Program-made: the position numbers and the translations under genes
Shown: piece by piece, positions 24,600-34,194 of the stretch
How positions within the stretch are numbered: position 1 is the first letter of the stretch
Layout: each line of letters begins with the position of its first letter
Notes under the pieces: generated by a model
The model's database searches: none
What the model saw: only the letters and a program-made list of their open reading frames with translations
Told to the model about the DNA's origin: nothing
DNA from: Pseudomonadota bacterium
GTDB taxonomy: Bacteria > Pseudomonadota > Gammaproteobacteria > Xanthomonadales > Rhodanobacteraceae
Length of the DNA stretch: 64,000 bases
Direction: 5' to 3'
Assembly: GCA_023388255.1 (NCBI GenBank)
Contig: JAEWGO010000002.1
Span: forward strand, 62,001-126,000

Positions 24600-25808
24600 A
24601 TGCGCATCCGCATCAACTATCCCGTTCTCGCCTTCATCGCCCGCTGCATAGTGGCCGGGCTCGCTGCCGCGTTCGTGCTCAGCGTGTTCGCGCCAAGGCT
24701 GGTCGATCGCTTGCGCGACAACGCGCCGGGCGCAGATGGCCGTGCAGCTGCCGTCACCCAAAGCACGACTGCGACATCGCACCACGCCCCGTTCTCGTAC
24801 GCCGCGGCTGTCGCGCTCGCCTCACCCGCGGTCGTCAACATCTACGCGAACAAGGTCACCACGGTTCCCTCGCGCCTGTATCCGATACCGGATCCGCTGA
24901 CCCAGCGCCTGCTCGGCTACGTCGCCGGCCCCGCGATGAAGCGCACGGACCAGAGCCTGGGCTCCGGCGTGATCTTCAGTCCGGACGGCTACGTGATCAC
25001 GAACAACCACGTGATCAGTCGCGCAGACGATATTCAGGTGCTGCTCGACGACGGTCGCGTCGCGCAGGCCCAGGTCGTCGGCACCGACCCGGAAACCGAC
25101 CTTGCAGTGCTCAAGATCGCCATGGACCACCTGCCTGCGATTTCCATTCCGGCGGACACCAGCGTGGACGTCGGCGATGTCGTGCTGGCGATCGGCAACC
25201 CGGTCGGGCTGGGCAATACGGTGACGATGGGCATCGTCAGTGCGACCGGACGCCAACTGAAGATGTCCGACTACGAGGATTTCATCCAGACCGATGCGGC
25301 GATCAACTTCGGCAACTCCGGCGGCGCACTGGTCAACGCGCTCGGCGAACTGATCGGCATCAATACTGCCGTCTATGCGCGCGGCACCACGGCGGACGGA
25401 CGCGGCAGCTATACGCAGGGCGCCGAAGGCATCGGCTTCGCGATCCCGGCTTCGACCGCGAAAGCCGTGCTCGACCAGATCATCAAGCACGGCCACGTCA
25501 TCCGCGGCTGGATCGGCATCGACTACGCCGACATCCCGCCAGCACGCGGCGCGACATCCCGCCAGCAAGGCGTGCAAGTGCAGCGCATCGTCGCGGAAAG
25601 TCCGGCCGCGCAGGCGAACCTGCAGCCCGGCGACCTGTTGCTGAAACTCGACGGCAAGCTCATCGTCGACCAGATCGACTTGCGCAACCGCGAAGCCGCC
25701 CTCGCACCGGGCACCAAGGTGCGCCTCGAAGGCCTGCGCGGCAACATGCCATTCGCGCTCGACGTGACTCTCGTGCAACGACCAGCGCCGAGTACGACGG
25801 GAGCCTGA
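24600..25808 (+). CDS. DegS/AlgW-like periplasmic serine protease, one PDZ domain
   Basis: 402 residues. An N-terminal membrane anchor (LAFIARCIVAGLAAAFVLSVF), a trypsin-like protease domain with catalytic His137 (TNNHV), Asp167 (ETDLAVL) and Ser240 (NFGNSGGAL), then one PDZ domain (GWIGIDYADIPP ... GVQVQRIVAESPAAQANLQPGDLLLKLDGK). One PDZ plus an anchor is the DegS/AlgW layout: these proteases sense misfolded outer-membrane porins and start RseA cleavage to release sigma-E. The rseA/rpoE partners are not in the window. A more DegQ-like role is less likely given the anchor. Confidence 0.9.
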   Translation: MRIRINYPVLAFIARCIVAGLAAAFVLSVFAPRLVDRLRDNAPGADGRAAAVTQSTTATSHHAPFSYAAAVALASPAVVNIYANKVTTVPSRLYPIPDPLTQRLLGYVAGPAMKRTDQSLGSGVIFSPDGYVITNNHVISRADDIQVLLDDGRVAQAQVVGTDPETDLAVLKIAMDHLPAISIPADTSVDVGDVVLAIGNPVGLGNTVTMGIVSATGRQLKMSDYEDFIQTDAAINFGNSGGALVNALGELIGINTAVYARGTTADGRGSYTQGAEGIGFAIPASTAKAVLDQIIKHGHVIRGWIGIDYADIPPARGATSRQQGVQVQRIVAESPAAQANLQPGDLLLKLDGKLIVDQIDLRNREAALAPGTKVRLEGLRGNMPFALDVTLVQRPAPSTTGA

Positions 25809-25816
25809 CAAGCCGG

Positions 25817-25916
25817 CATTCGGGATTCGGAAAGGCGGCCTTGGCGGACGCCACACGGATTCTCGGACAAACGTTTCACATTGCCCGCCACACTCGATCC
25901 CGAATCTCCAATCCCG
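25817..25916. repeat. Pair of GGGATTCGG-type dispersed repeats, inverted
   Basis: CATTCGGGATTCGG at 25817-25830 and its inverse form GATCCCGAATCTCCAATCCCG at 25896-25916 bracket the intergenic space between convergent genes. The same motif family recurs at 35045-35073 (GGGGATCGGGAATCGGAAAT). It is a dispersed intergenic repeat with no coding content. Confidence 0.65.
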
Positions 25917-25924
25917 CGGGCGTT

Positions 25925-27010
25925 TCACATCGCCTTCTGATACCGATCGCGCAAGGTCGCCACCCGCTGCACATAGACCTGCGTTTCGTCGTACGGCGGC
26001 ACGCCGCGGTACTTCTGCACCGCGCCCGGACCGGCGTTGTAGGCGGCGGTGGCGAGTTGCGCGTCGCCATTGAAGTTCCTCAGCAACTGCGACAGATAGC
26101 GCGCGCCGCCGCGGATGTTCTGCGCGACATCGAATGCGTCGGTCACGCCGAGATCATTCGCCGTGCCCGGCATCAACTGCATCAACCCCTGCGCACCCTT
26201 GTTCGACATCGCCATCGGATTGAACGCGGATTCGGCATGGATCACCGCGCGCAACAACGCAGTATCGACGCCGAAATCGGCGGCCGCGGCGGCGATCTCG
26301 GCCTTGTATGCATCGAGATTCAGCGCGGTCCGCGCGAAATCGATCTTCGAATGCAGATCGCAGGCCACGCAGGTCGCGATATAGGTGAACAGCACCGCGA
26401 ATGCGCCGGCGTTCGGCCTGATGTTCGTGTATTCGGTGATGCCGCCCTTGCGCTGGACCTTGTACACCGCGCCTCGCAGCATCTTCGTCGCCGGAACGGC
26501 CGTCGCCGTCGCGAGAACCGGCTCCGGGCGCGTCGCCGGCGGGGGCGACGACCTCGACCGATACGGTGCCGCAATGAACAACGGATTGCCGACCAACACG
26601 GCGCTGCTCGCGACATCGGCCTGCACGGTCGAGAAATCCTCGGGAACGTAGATCGGCGCCGAACTGGCGACGCCAGCCGCGACGCGCACGAAACTGGCAC
26701 GCGCGATCGACGGCGGCTGCACTGCCACGACCGCCGCTACCTTCGAGAAATCTGCCGGCGGCTTTTCCGCGCCGCCTTCCTCATACACCCAGCGATGACG
26801 CTCGACCCGGACCGGAGCCGGCTTCTTCGGCACGCTGTCGGCGAAATGCTGCAGCAGCTTGCAGTTGCTGAAGCCCTTCGACGAACTGGTGTAGGCAATG
26901 CTGCCGTCGCTCGCGTCGCAGCGGTACAGCGCCCCGGCATGCGCGAGCGCCGCCGAGGACAGCAGTCCGAGCAGCAGGAAACCGGCGATGGGCGGGCGAC
27001 GACGCGACAT
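25925..27010 (-). CDS. Lytic transglycosylase, SLT domain, with N-terminal DUF4124-like region
   Basis: 361 residues. A signal peptide (MSRRRPPIAGFLLLGLLSSAALAHAG) precedes a DUF4124-like segment ALYRCDASDGSIAYTSSS, a long variable linker, and a C-terminal SLT domain (about 225-350). There VIHAESAFNPMAMSNKGAQGLMQLMPGTANDLGV carries the catalytic Glu, and GGARYLSQLLRNFNGDAQLATAAYNAGPGAVQKY is typical. It cleaves the MurNAc-GlcNAc bond in the periplasm to give anhydro-muropeptides. A second DUF4124-like segment, AVYKVQRKGGITEYTNI, occurs near residue 180. Convergent with the DegS-like gene. Confidence 0.92.
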   Translation of the reverse strand: MSRRRPPIAGFLLLGLLSSAALAHAGALYRCDASDGSIAYTSSSKGFSNCKLLQHFADSVPKKPAPVRVERHRWVYEEGGAEKPPADFSKVAAVVAVQPPSIARASFVRVAAGVASSAPIYVPEDFSTVQADVASSAVLVGNPLFIAAPYRSRSSPPPATRPEPVLATATAVPATKMLRGAVYKVQRKGGITEYTNIRPNAGAFAVLFTYIATCVACDLHSKIDFARTALNLDAYKAEIAAAAADFGVDTALLRAVIHAESAFNPMAMSNKGAQGLMQLMPGTANDLGVTDAFDVAQNIRGGARYLSQLLRNFNGDAQLATAAYNAGPGAVQKYRGVPPYDETQVYVQRVATLRDRYQKAM

Positions 27011-27153
27011 GGGGCTATTGAACCTTTTCCGGGCGCGGAGTTTCCGCCTGATCAGTCACGTTGCCAAGCAAGCGTTTTCGGCGGGGCCGTCGTCCAAAAC
27101 CGCCCATGCGCCCCGATGGTAGACTACGCGGTCCGCAAACCGCTGCCCCGCCC

Positions 27154-28512
27154 ATGACCGGCAAGCCCGCTCCAGGAAAGCTCTTCATCAAGACCCACGG
27201 TTGCCAGATGAACGAGTACGACTCGGCCAAGATGGCCGACGTGCTGCGTGCTTCACACGGCCTCGAACTGACCCAGGACGAAGCCGAGGCCGACGTGATC
27301 CTGGTCAATACCTGCTCGATCCGCGAGAAGGCGCAGGAGAAGGTGTTCAGCCAGCTCGGCCGCTGGAAGCAGCACAAGGCCGACGGCAAACCGGTGCTGA
27401 TCGGCGTAGGCGGCTGCGTGGCATCGCAGGAAGGCGATGCGATCGTCAAACGCGCGCCCTATGTCGACCTCGTGTTCGGCCCGCAGACCCTGCATCGCCT
27501 GCCCCAACTGATCGAGGCGCGGCGCGAAACCGGCAAGCCGCAGGTCGACATCTCGTTCCCCGAGATCGAGAAGTTCGACAAGCTGCCCGAGCCGCGCGCG
27601 GAAGGCCCGAGCGCGTTCGTCTCGATCATGGAGGGCTGCTCGAAGTACTGCTCGTTCTGCGTCGTGCCCTACACGCGCGGCGAGGAGATCAGCCGGCCGT
27701 TCGACGACGTCGTCGCCGAGATCGCCACGCTGGCCGAACAGGGCGTGCGCGAGGTCAACCTGCTCGGCCAGAACGTCAATGCGTACCGCGGGCCAATGTT
27801 TGACGGCGCCATCGCCGACCTCGGCCTGCTGATCCACGCGATCGCCGAGATCGACGGCATCGGCCGCATCCGCTTCACCACCTCGCACCCGCTGGAGTTC
27901 TCCGACTCGCTGGTCGAGGCCTACGCGAACGTGCCGCAGCTGGCGAACTTCCTGCACCTGCCGGTGCAGTCCGGTTCCGACCGCATCCTCGCTGCGATGA
28001 AGCGCGGCTACACCGCGCTCGAGTTCAAGCAGAAGATCAGGAAGCTCCGCGCGGTGCGCCCGGACATCTGCATCTCGTCGGATTTCATCGTCGGCTTCCC
28101 CGGCGAGACCGACGCGGATTTCGACAAGACCATGAAGCTGATCGACGACGTCGGCTTCGACCAGAGCTTCTCGTTCATCTACTCCAAGCGCCCCGGCACG
28201 CCGGCCGCGAGCCTCGAAGACGACACGCCGGACGCGCTCAAGCACCAGCGCCTCGAACGCCTGCAGGCCGCGATCAACGCGAACGCCGCGAAGATCAGCG
28301 CCGCAATGGTCGGCACGACGCAACGCATCCTTGTCGAAGGTCCGAGCCGCAAGAACCCGAACGAACTGACCGGTAAGACCGAAAACATGCGCTCGGTGAA
28401 TTTCCCCGGCCATGCGCGCCTGGTCGGCCAGTTCGTCGACGTCATCATCACCGAAGCGATGACGAACTCGCTGCGCGGACGTGTCGCCATCGACGAAAGT
28501 CGCGTCGCCTGA
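27154..28512 (+). CDS. miaB: tRNA-2-methylthio-N6-dimethylallyladenosine synthase
   Basis: 452 residues. Radical SAM methylthiotransferase acting at A37 of tRNA. The N-terminal UPF0004 domain contains KLFIKTHGCQMNEYDS with the first auxiliary-cluster Cys, plus VNTCSIREKAQEK and GGCVASQEG. The radical SAM motif is CSKYCSFCVVPYTRG (CxxxCxxC). A C-terminal TRAM domain follows (TTQRILVEGPSRKNPNELTGKTENMRSVNFPG). Start at ATG 27154; a -10-like TAGACT lies at 27120. It begins the conserved neighbourhood miaB, phoH, ybeY, corC, although an FAD monooxygenase gene on the other strand interrupts it. Confidence 0.97.
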   Translation: MTGKPAPGKLFIKTHGCQMNEYDSAKMADVLRASHGLELTQDEAEADVILVNTCSIREKAQEKVFSQLGRWKQHKADGKPVLIGVGGCVASQEGDAIVKRAPYVDLVFGPQTLHRLPQLIEARRETGKPQVDISFPEIEKFDKLPEPRAEGPSAFVSIMEGCSKYCSFCVVPYTRGEEISRPFDDVVAEIATLAEQGVREVNLLGQNVNAYRGPMFDGAIADLGLLIHAIAEIDGIGRIRFTTSHPLEFSDSLVEAYANVPQLANFLHLPVQSGSDRILAAMKRGYTALEFKQKIRKLRAVRPDICISSDFIVGFPGETDADFDKTMKLIDDVGFDQSFSFIYSKRPGTPAASLEDDTPDALKHQRLERLQAAINANAAKISAAMVGTTQRILVEGPSRKNPNELTGKTENMRSVNFPGHARLVGQFVDVIITEAMTNSLRGRVAIDESRVA

Positions 28513-28542
28513 TCGCACGCCTTCGGCAATCCGGCACAGGCC

Positions 28543-29778
28543 TCAACGCGCCGTTTCGCGGCCCACATGCTCCTGGCGCAAGCCGTAGCCGAACAGGCGC
28601 GCCGGGATGTGTCGGATCGCGCGAAAACGAAGCAACGCACGCAGCACTGCCGGAATGCGCATCGCGCGGTCGCCTTGCTCCAGCGCACGCGAAATCACGC
28701 GCTTCTGCACTGCAATCTGCACCGCCTGCACCACGCGCGTAGGCCATTCGCGGCGACGCTGCACCTTGGCCAGCAGCCCTTCGTCGATTGCGCTGCCATC
28801 GAGCAGCGGGCGCGCCAGCGCATTGGCCGTAGCGACCGCATCCTGGATTGCGAGGTTGATGCCGACGCCGCCAATCGGCGACATCGCATGCGCGGCGTCG
28901 CCGATCAGCAACAGACCGGGGCGATGCCAGCGCGGCAACCGATCGACCTGGACCTGCAAGGTGCTGACCTGGTCCCACGACGTCAACGAAACCGTGCGGT
29001 CGGCGAGGAACGGGGCCAGCTGCGCAACCGACTCCGCCAGCGTGCCGATCGGCTGCGTGCGCAAGCTCGCATCACCGCCCTTGGGGACCAGATACGCGCT
29101 CTGCCAGTAGTCGGTCCGATTCAGCAACACCATCATGTGGCCGCCGTCGACGATGCCGAACGTATCCTGCGGATCGCTTAGCACGCGCGGAACGCGGAAC
29201 CACAGCACATCCATCGGCGCGCCATATTCGTGCGCATGCAGTCCAGCGGCCTCGCGCACGGTCGAGCGACGGCCATCGCAGGCCACCACGAGATCGGCGC
29301 GGATCGTGAGCGCACCGTCCGGTCCCGACACCTGCACTCCGGTGATACGGCCGTCGTGCTCCAGCAATCCGGTAGCCGCGTGCCGCATGCGCAGATCGAA
29401 TGAGGCATGACGCTTCCCTTCCGCGGCCAGCAGATCGAGGAAATCCCACTGCGGCACCAGCGCGAGATACGCAAACGGACTCAAGCCGCGAAAGTCGACG
29501 ATCGGTTGCATGCAGCCACCGACGATGCCGCTGAGATGATCAACTCTTCGCTGCGGCAACTGCTCGAACGCCGGCAGCAGGCCGAGTTCATCCAGGATCT
29601 GCAAAGTCGACGGATGCACCGTGTCGCCGCGGAAATCGCGCAGGAAATCGGCATGTTTTTCCAGCACCGTCACCACGACGCCGGTCCGCGCCAGCAGCAA
29701 ACCCAGCATCATTCCCGCCGGACCGCCGCCGACGATGCAGCAGCGGGTATGCAGCGTTGCGCCGGAAACATCGCCCAT
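28543..29778 (-). CDS. FAD-dependent aromatic-ring monooxygenase (UbiH/PHBH type)
   Basis: 411 residues with the three fingerprints of the class A flavin hydroxylases: the dinucleotide-binding CIVGGGPAGMMLGLLLARTG at the N-terminus, the DG motif VVACDGRRSTVREAAG, and the second FAD motif GLLLIGDAAHAMSPIGGVGINLAIQDA. No signal or membrane segment. The substrate is unknown; the family includes ubiquinone-pathway hydroxylases and enzymes for aromatic catabolism or secondary metabolism. It is divergent from phoH with 101 bases between and has no metabolic neighbours to suggest a pathway. Confidence 0.87.
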   Translation of the reverse strand: MGDVSGATLHTRCCIVGGGPAGMMLGLLLARTGVVVTVLEKHADFLRDFRGDTVHPSTLQILDELGLLPAFEQLPQRRVDHLSGIVGGCMQPIVDFRGLSPFAYLALVPQWDFLDLLAAEGKRHASFDLRMRHAATGLLEHDGRITGVQVSGPDGALTIRADLVVACDGRRSTVREAAGLHAHEYGAPMDVLWFRVPRVLSDPQDTFGIVDGGHMMVLLNRTDYWQSAYLVPKGGDASLRTQPIGTLAESVAQLAPFLADRTVSLTSWDQVSTLQVQVDRLPRWHRPGLLLIGDAAHAMSPIGGVGINLAIQDAVATANALARPLLDGSAIDEGLLAKVQRRREWPTRVVQAVQIAVQKRVISRALEQGDRAMRIPAVLRALLRFRAIRHIPARLFGYGLRQEHVGRETAR

Positions 29779-29879
29779 GCCGTCGAGTATCGACCGCGCA
29801 CGACGCGGCGTGCAATCCTCGCCGAGGCGCGTTCCGCACTCTGGCGACGCATGGAAGGTCGCGCTACCCTCGCGCGCCT

Positions 29880-30881
29880 ATGACCCAGACCAACCATCAC
29901 GACTTTGCGTTGGAGCCCGCCGACGGCGAGCGCCTCGCCAACCTCGCCGGCCCGTTCGACGAACACCTGCGCCAGATCGAACTGCGCCTCGGCGTGGAGA
30001 TCGCCAATCGTGGCAACATCTTCCGCGTCACCGGTGCGAGCCATTCGATCAAGCTGGCCGAACATGTGCTGCGCGACCTATATGCCGCGACTGAACGCGA
30101 GACGCTGAGCGCATCGCAGATCAATTTGCACCTGTCCGAATCGGGCATCGACGCACATGCCGCGAAAGCAGCCGACAGCACGCAGGATGTCGCGATCAGG
30201 ACCAAGCGCGGTACCGTACGCGGGCGCGGCGCGAACCAGGCGCACTATCTGCACGCGATCGCCGCGCACGACATCAACTTCGGCGTCGGCCCGGCCGGCA
30301 CCGGCAAGACCTACCTCGCGGTCGCGATGGCGGTCGATGCGCTGAACGACAATCGCGTGCAGCGCCTGATTCTCGTGCGCCCGGCGGTCGAGGCCGGCGA
30401 GAAGCTCGGCTTCCTGCCCGGCGACCTGACCCAGAAGGTCGATCCGTATCTGCGCCCGCTCTACGACGCGCTGTACGAGATGCTCGGCATCGAGAAGGTC
30501 ATGAAACTGATCGAGCGCAACGTGATCGAGATCGCGCCGCTTGCGTACATGCGCGGGCGCACCCTGAACGATGCGTTCGTGATCCTCGACGAGGCGCAGA
30601 ACACCACGATCGAGCAGATGAAGATGTTCCTGACCCGGATCGGCTTCGGGTCGGTCGCGGTGGTCACCGGCGACATGACGCAGACCGATCTTCCGAAACA
30701 CGTGAAGTCCGGCCTGCGCGATGCGATAGAAGTGTTGCGCGAGGTCGAGGGCGTCAGCTTCACGTTCTTCACCGCCAAGGACGTCGTGCGCCATCCGCTG
30801 GTGCAGCGCATCGTGCGAGCGTACGAGCAGCGCGAGACCGCCATCGCGAGCGCGAAACCCGCCGCAGGCCATGGCGACTAG
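29880..30881 (+). CDS. ybeZ: PhoH-family ATPase (YbeZ)
   Basis: 333 residues. A KH-like N-terminal domain (FDEHLRQIELRLGVEIANRGNIFRVTG) precedes the PhoH NTPase core with Walker A GPAGTGKTYLA (about 138-148) and Walker B AFVILDEAQNTT. YbeZ partners the endoribonuclease YbeY, whose gene overlaps this one by 11 bases. Start at ATG 29880. Note that the name phoH is often used, though E. coli PhoH proper is a paralogue. Confidence 0.95.
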   Translation: MTQTNHHDFALEPADGERLANLAGPFDEHLRQIELRLGVEIANRGNIFRVTGASHSIKLAEHVLRDLYAATERETLSASQINLHLSESGIDAHAAKAADSTQDVAIRTKRGTVRGRGANQAHYLHAIAAHDINFGVGPAGTGKTYLAVAMAVDALNDNRVQRLILVRPAVEAGEKLGFLPGDLTQKVDPYLRPLYDALYEMLGIEKVMKLIERNVIEIAPLAYMRGRTLNDAFVILDEAQNTTIEQMKMFLTRIGFGSVAVVTGDMTQTDLPKHVKSGLRDAIEVLREVEGVSFTFFTAKDVVRHPLVQRIVRAYEQRETAIASAKPAAGHGD

Positions 30882-31374
30882 CCCGCGCAAACGAGCCGAC
30901 GCATCCGCGAAAGCGGATTCCAGGGTGTGCCTGTGGCTCAAGAACGAAGCCGGCCGACGCGGCGTGCCGGTGCTGCGTTCGTTCGAGAAATGGATCGCCG
31001 CGATTCCCGAGCTGCACGCTCGTCGCGGCTGGACCGAAATCAACATCCTGATCGTCGACGCGCGTGCCGGGCGCCGCTACAACCGTGAATTCCGTGGCCG
31101 CGACTATGCGACCAACGTGCTGAGCTTTCCGTACGAACCGATGCCGGGCGAGCACAGTGGCCTGCTCGGCGACCTTGTGGTCTGCGCTCCGGTCGTCGCG
31201 CGCGAGGCACGCGAACAGCACAAGGTCGCACGCGACCACTTCGCCCACATGACCATCCACGGTGTGTTGCACCTGCTCGGCCACGACCACGAACGCGACG
31301 CCGACGCCGAACGCATGGAGGCGCTCGAACGGCGCATTCTCGCCTCGCTCGACATCTCCGATCCCTATCTATAG
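30871..31374 (+). CDS. ybeY: Endoribonuclease YbeY (rRNA maturation factor)
   Basis: 167 residues with the zinc-binding motif HMTIHGVLHLLGHDHERDADAERME (HGxLHLxGxDH), the diagnostic feature, and NVLSFPYEP. YbeY is a single-strand endoribonuclease that trims the 3' end of 16S rRNA and takes part in ribosome quality control. Translationally coupled to ybeZ. In many proteobacteria corC follows directly; here a secreted beta-helix gene lies between. Confidence 0.95.
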   Translation: MATSPRKRADASAKADSRVCLWLKNEAGRRGVPVLRSFEKWIAAIPELHARRGWTEINILIVDARAGRRYNREFRGRDYATNVLSFPYEPMPGEHSGLLGDLVVCAPVVAREAREQHKVARDHFAHMTIHGVLHLLGHDHERDADAERMEALERRILASLDISDPYL

Positions 31375-31488
31375 CAACGGGTCGTTTCGCGACGCGGCCT
31401 CGACAAGTCTCGCACGCCTGCAACGATCCAAGCGCAGATGCGCCGATGATGTACGATTCGGAACCTGCATCATCCTGCGGGGAGCGCC

Positions 31489-34056
31489 ATGCACGCCAGC
31501 CGAAGGGCTCGTCGCTCGTTTCCACTGCGGCCCCTGGCCGCCGCGCTGGCTGTCCTGCTCTCCGCCGACCCGCTCGCGCATGACGTGCATGCGCGCGCAC
31601 CGGTTTCGGCCCATCCCGGTTCGAGCCTCGCGGTTGCCGACTGCGACGAAGGCGCGTTGCGCAGCGCGTTCGCCGGCGCCACCAGCGGCGCCATCATCGA
31701 CCTGACTGCGCTGTCCGCTTGCACGATCACGCTGACCACCGGCGAAATAGCCATCGACGTCGATGACCTGACCGTGCAGGGTCCGTCGGACACTTCGCTG
31801 ACGCTGAGCGGCAACCATGCGAGCCGCATCTTCCACCATACCGGCCGCGGCGTGCTGACGCTCGACCATCTCGCCATCACGGACGGCAATGACACCAAGC
31901 CCTATGACCAGGGCAAATACACTGTCTACCATGGTGCCGGCGGCGCGGTGCATTCCGATGGCGGCGTGACCCTTTCGAGCAGCTCGCTGACCAACTCCTC
32001 GGTCTGTTACCCGGTCGGGAACAACCAGTACAACGAGGGATATGGTGGCGGCGTGTTCGCGGAAGGCAATGTCTCGGTGATCCGGTCGACCGTGGCCGGC
32101 AATGCCGCCTGCGGCACCGTCCTGCCCTCTGTCTTCGGCATCATGAGCTATCACGGCGGCGCAGGTGGCGGCATTTTCGCGGGCGGCAATGTATACGTCT
32201 CATACAGCACGATCAGCGGCAACACGGCGTATGCGAAGGGCGGCGGCGGCGTCTACGGCGAGGGCAACATCACCATTGCCCACAGCGCGATCACGGACAA
32301 CCACGGCTTCCAGAAAGGCGGTGGCGTGTCCATCCGTCAAAACGAGAACCTGCCGATTGGCGGCGCTCTGGTCAGCCTGACCGTCCGGACCAGCACCATC
32401 AGCGGCAACGCCGCGATGGACGGTGGAGGCCTGGCGTCCATGTATGGAAGCCCCGTTGATGTGTCCGACAGCACGATCGCCTTCAACACCGCATCCAGAC
32501 CGGAGTTCGCCGGCTGGTTCGGGGGCGGCGGCGTGTGCGCGAACAGCTACTCGCTGCGACTCGCCAACAGCATCGTCGCCAACAACACCGCCAGCAACAA
32601 CGGTCACGACATCAGCCTGTTCAACCTCGCAGGCCCGACGCCGCCGATTGCCGGCGACCACAACATCGTCATGAGTTCATCGCCAGCGGCGCCGCCGGAC
32701 ACGATCATCACCGATCCGGGCCTGCTGCCGCTGGCCAACCACGGCGGGCCGACGCCAACGCACGCCCTCGCGCCCGGCAGCGTGGGCATCGACGCGGGTC
32801 AGCCGTCTCCCGGCCTCTTCTTCGACCAGCGCGGCCCCGGCTTCCCGCGCGCTATCGGCGCCGCTGCCGACATCGGCGCGTTCGAGTCCGGGACGCCGCC
32901 GCCGCCGGTGAGCGAATGCTCGGAAGCCGCCGTGCGCGCGGCCATCGTCAATGCCCCGGATGGCCACATAGTGGACCTTTCTGCATTGTCCCACTGCACG
33001 ATCACGCTGGCCGACGGCGCGTTCACGTCCAACGTGGACAACATCGCGGTCATCGGCCCCAGTGACCGCACGCTCAAGTTCGATGGCGACCTGCGGGACC
33101 GCGTCATCCTGCACAACGGCGGCGGCGTCCTGAAGCTCGACCACTTGGACATCACCCGCGGCTACATCGACGGTGGAAAATATGCCGGCGGCGCGGTGTT
33201 CTCCAGCGGCAGCATCGTGCTCGCCAGCAGCAGGGTGACGCAGAGCATGATCGGTGGTCCGGCCGGCAACACGCAGGCCTTTGGCGGCGGCGGACTCTAC
33301 GCGCTGCGCAACGTCACCTTGGACGGATCCGTGGTGTCGGGAAACGAAAGCCGCGGTCGCGCAGGCGGCATCTGCGCATTGGTCGGCGATGTCACCGTCA
33401 GGAACAGCACGATCTCGGACAATCACAGCGACCTCGAAGGTGGCGGCGTGTTCGCTCCGGGCTGTTTCGGCGTGTGCACCGTCGACCAATTCACGACCAC
33501 GATCGAAAATTCCACGATCAGTGGCAACACTGCCGGCACCAACGGCGGCGGCCTGCAGGTGACCTACGACGGCGTGGTCGTGCGCAACAGCACGATCACA
33601 GCCAATGCCGCGCTGGATGCGGTTGCCGGCGGCGGCGGCATCTTCGTCCGCAACGTCGTGAACGGCGCCCAGTTCGCGCCGGCGATCACGATCGTGAGTT
33701 CGATCGTCGCCAGCAACACAAGCGCCAACCCCGCTGCGGACATCGGCAGCCTCGCGAGCCTCGTCGTCCAGGGCGACCACGACATCATTACGGCCATGAA
33801 CGGCACGCCACCCGGCGACACCTTGATCGGGAACCCCGGCCTGTTGCCGCTGGGCGACTACGGTGGCCCGACGCCGACCCATGCGCTCGCCGTGGGCAGC
33901 CTCGCGATCGATCGCGGCAGCAATCCCGACCATTTCGCCAATGACCAGCGTGGCGCCGGCTATCCGCGCGTGTTCGCCACCGCCCCCGACATCGGCGCGT
34001 TCGAACTCTCGCAACCGGTCGTCGTCGATCGCATCTTCACGAACGGCTTCGACTGA
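31489..34056 (+). CDS. Secreted right-handed beta-helix protein with internal duplication and C-terminal IFTNGFD
   Basis: 855 residues with a long signal peptide (RRARRSFPLRPLAAALAVLLSADPLAHDVHA). The mature part is two homologous units, about residues 48-473 and 474-842. Each starts with C-x-E/A-x-x-R-A-A/F and a TITL strand, then parallel beta-helix repeats of the type STISGNTA/GGGVYG (Pmp/polymorphic-membrane-protein-like), and ends GGPTPTHALAPGS ... DIGAFE. This is the common secreted choice-of-anchor beta-helix design of uncertain, probably adhesive or polysaccharide-related, role. The extreme C-terminus VVDRIFTNGFD matches the end of the protein at 55943. The gene interrupts the usually adjacent ybeY-corC pair, so it is probably a lineage-specific insertion. 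Confidence 0.85.
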   Translation: MHASRRARRSFPLRPLAAALAVLLSADPLAHDVHARAPVSAHPGSSLAVADCDEGALRSAFAGATSGAIIDLTALSACTITLTTGEIAIDVDDLTVQGPSDTSLTLSGNHASRIFHHTGRGVLTLDHLAITDGNDTKPYDQGKYTVYHGAGGAVHSDGGVTLSSSSLTNSSVCYPVGNNQYNEGYGGGVFAEGNVSVIRSTVAGNAACGTVLPSVFGIMSYHGGAGGGIFAGGNVYVSYSTISGNTAYAKGGGGVYGEGNITIAHSAITDNHGFQKGGGVSIRQNENLPIGGALVSLTVRTSTISGNAAMDGGGLASMYGSPVDVSDSTIAFNTASRPEFAGWFGGGGVCANSYSLRLANSIVANNTASNNGHDISLFNLAGPTPPIAGDHNIVMSSSPAAPPDTIITDPGLLPLANHGGPTPTHALAPGSVGIDAGQPSPGLFFDQRGPGFPRAIGAAADIGAFESGTPPPPVSECSEAAVRAAIVNAPDGHIVDLSALSHCTITLADGAFTSNVDNIAVIGPSDRTLKFDGDLRDRVILHNGGGVLKLDHLDITRGYIDGGKYAGGAVFSSGSIVLASSRVTQSMIGGPAGNTQAFGGGGLYALRNVTLDGSVVSGNESRGRAGGICALVGDVTVRNSTISDNHSDLEGGGVFAPGCFGVCTVDQFTTTIENSTISGNTAGTNGGGLQVTYDGVVVRNSTITANAALDAVAGGGGIFVRNVVNGAQFAPAITIVSSIVASNTSANPAADIGSLASLVVQGDHDIITAMNGTPPGDTLIGNPGLLPLGDYGGPTPTHALAVGSLAIDRGSNPDHFANDQRGAGYPRVFATAPDIGAFELSQPVVVDRIFTNGFD

Positions 34057-34194
34057 TCGCGGCTTCCGGCACGCCTCGTCGGTCGAATCCGGGACTGGGA
34101 ACGGACGGATCCGGTCGGCGAGCGCCGCGGGAAAGCGAAACATGGCTTTGGTACACTCAGCGTTCCGCCCCCGATGGGCGCCTGCCGGCAAGAG

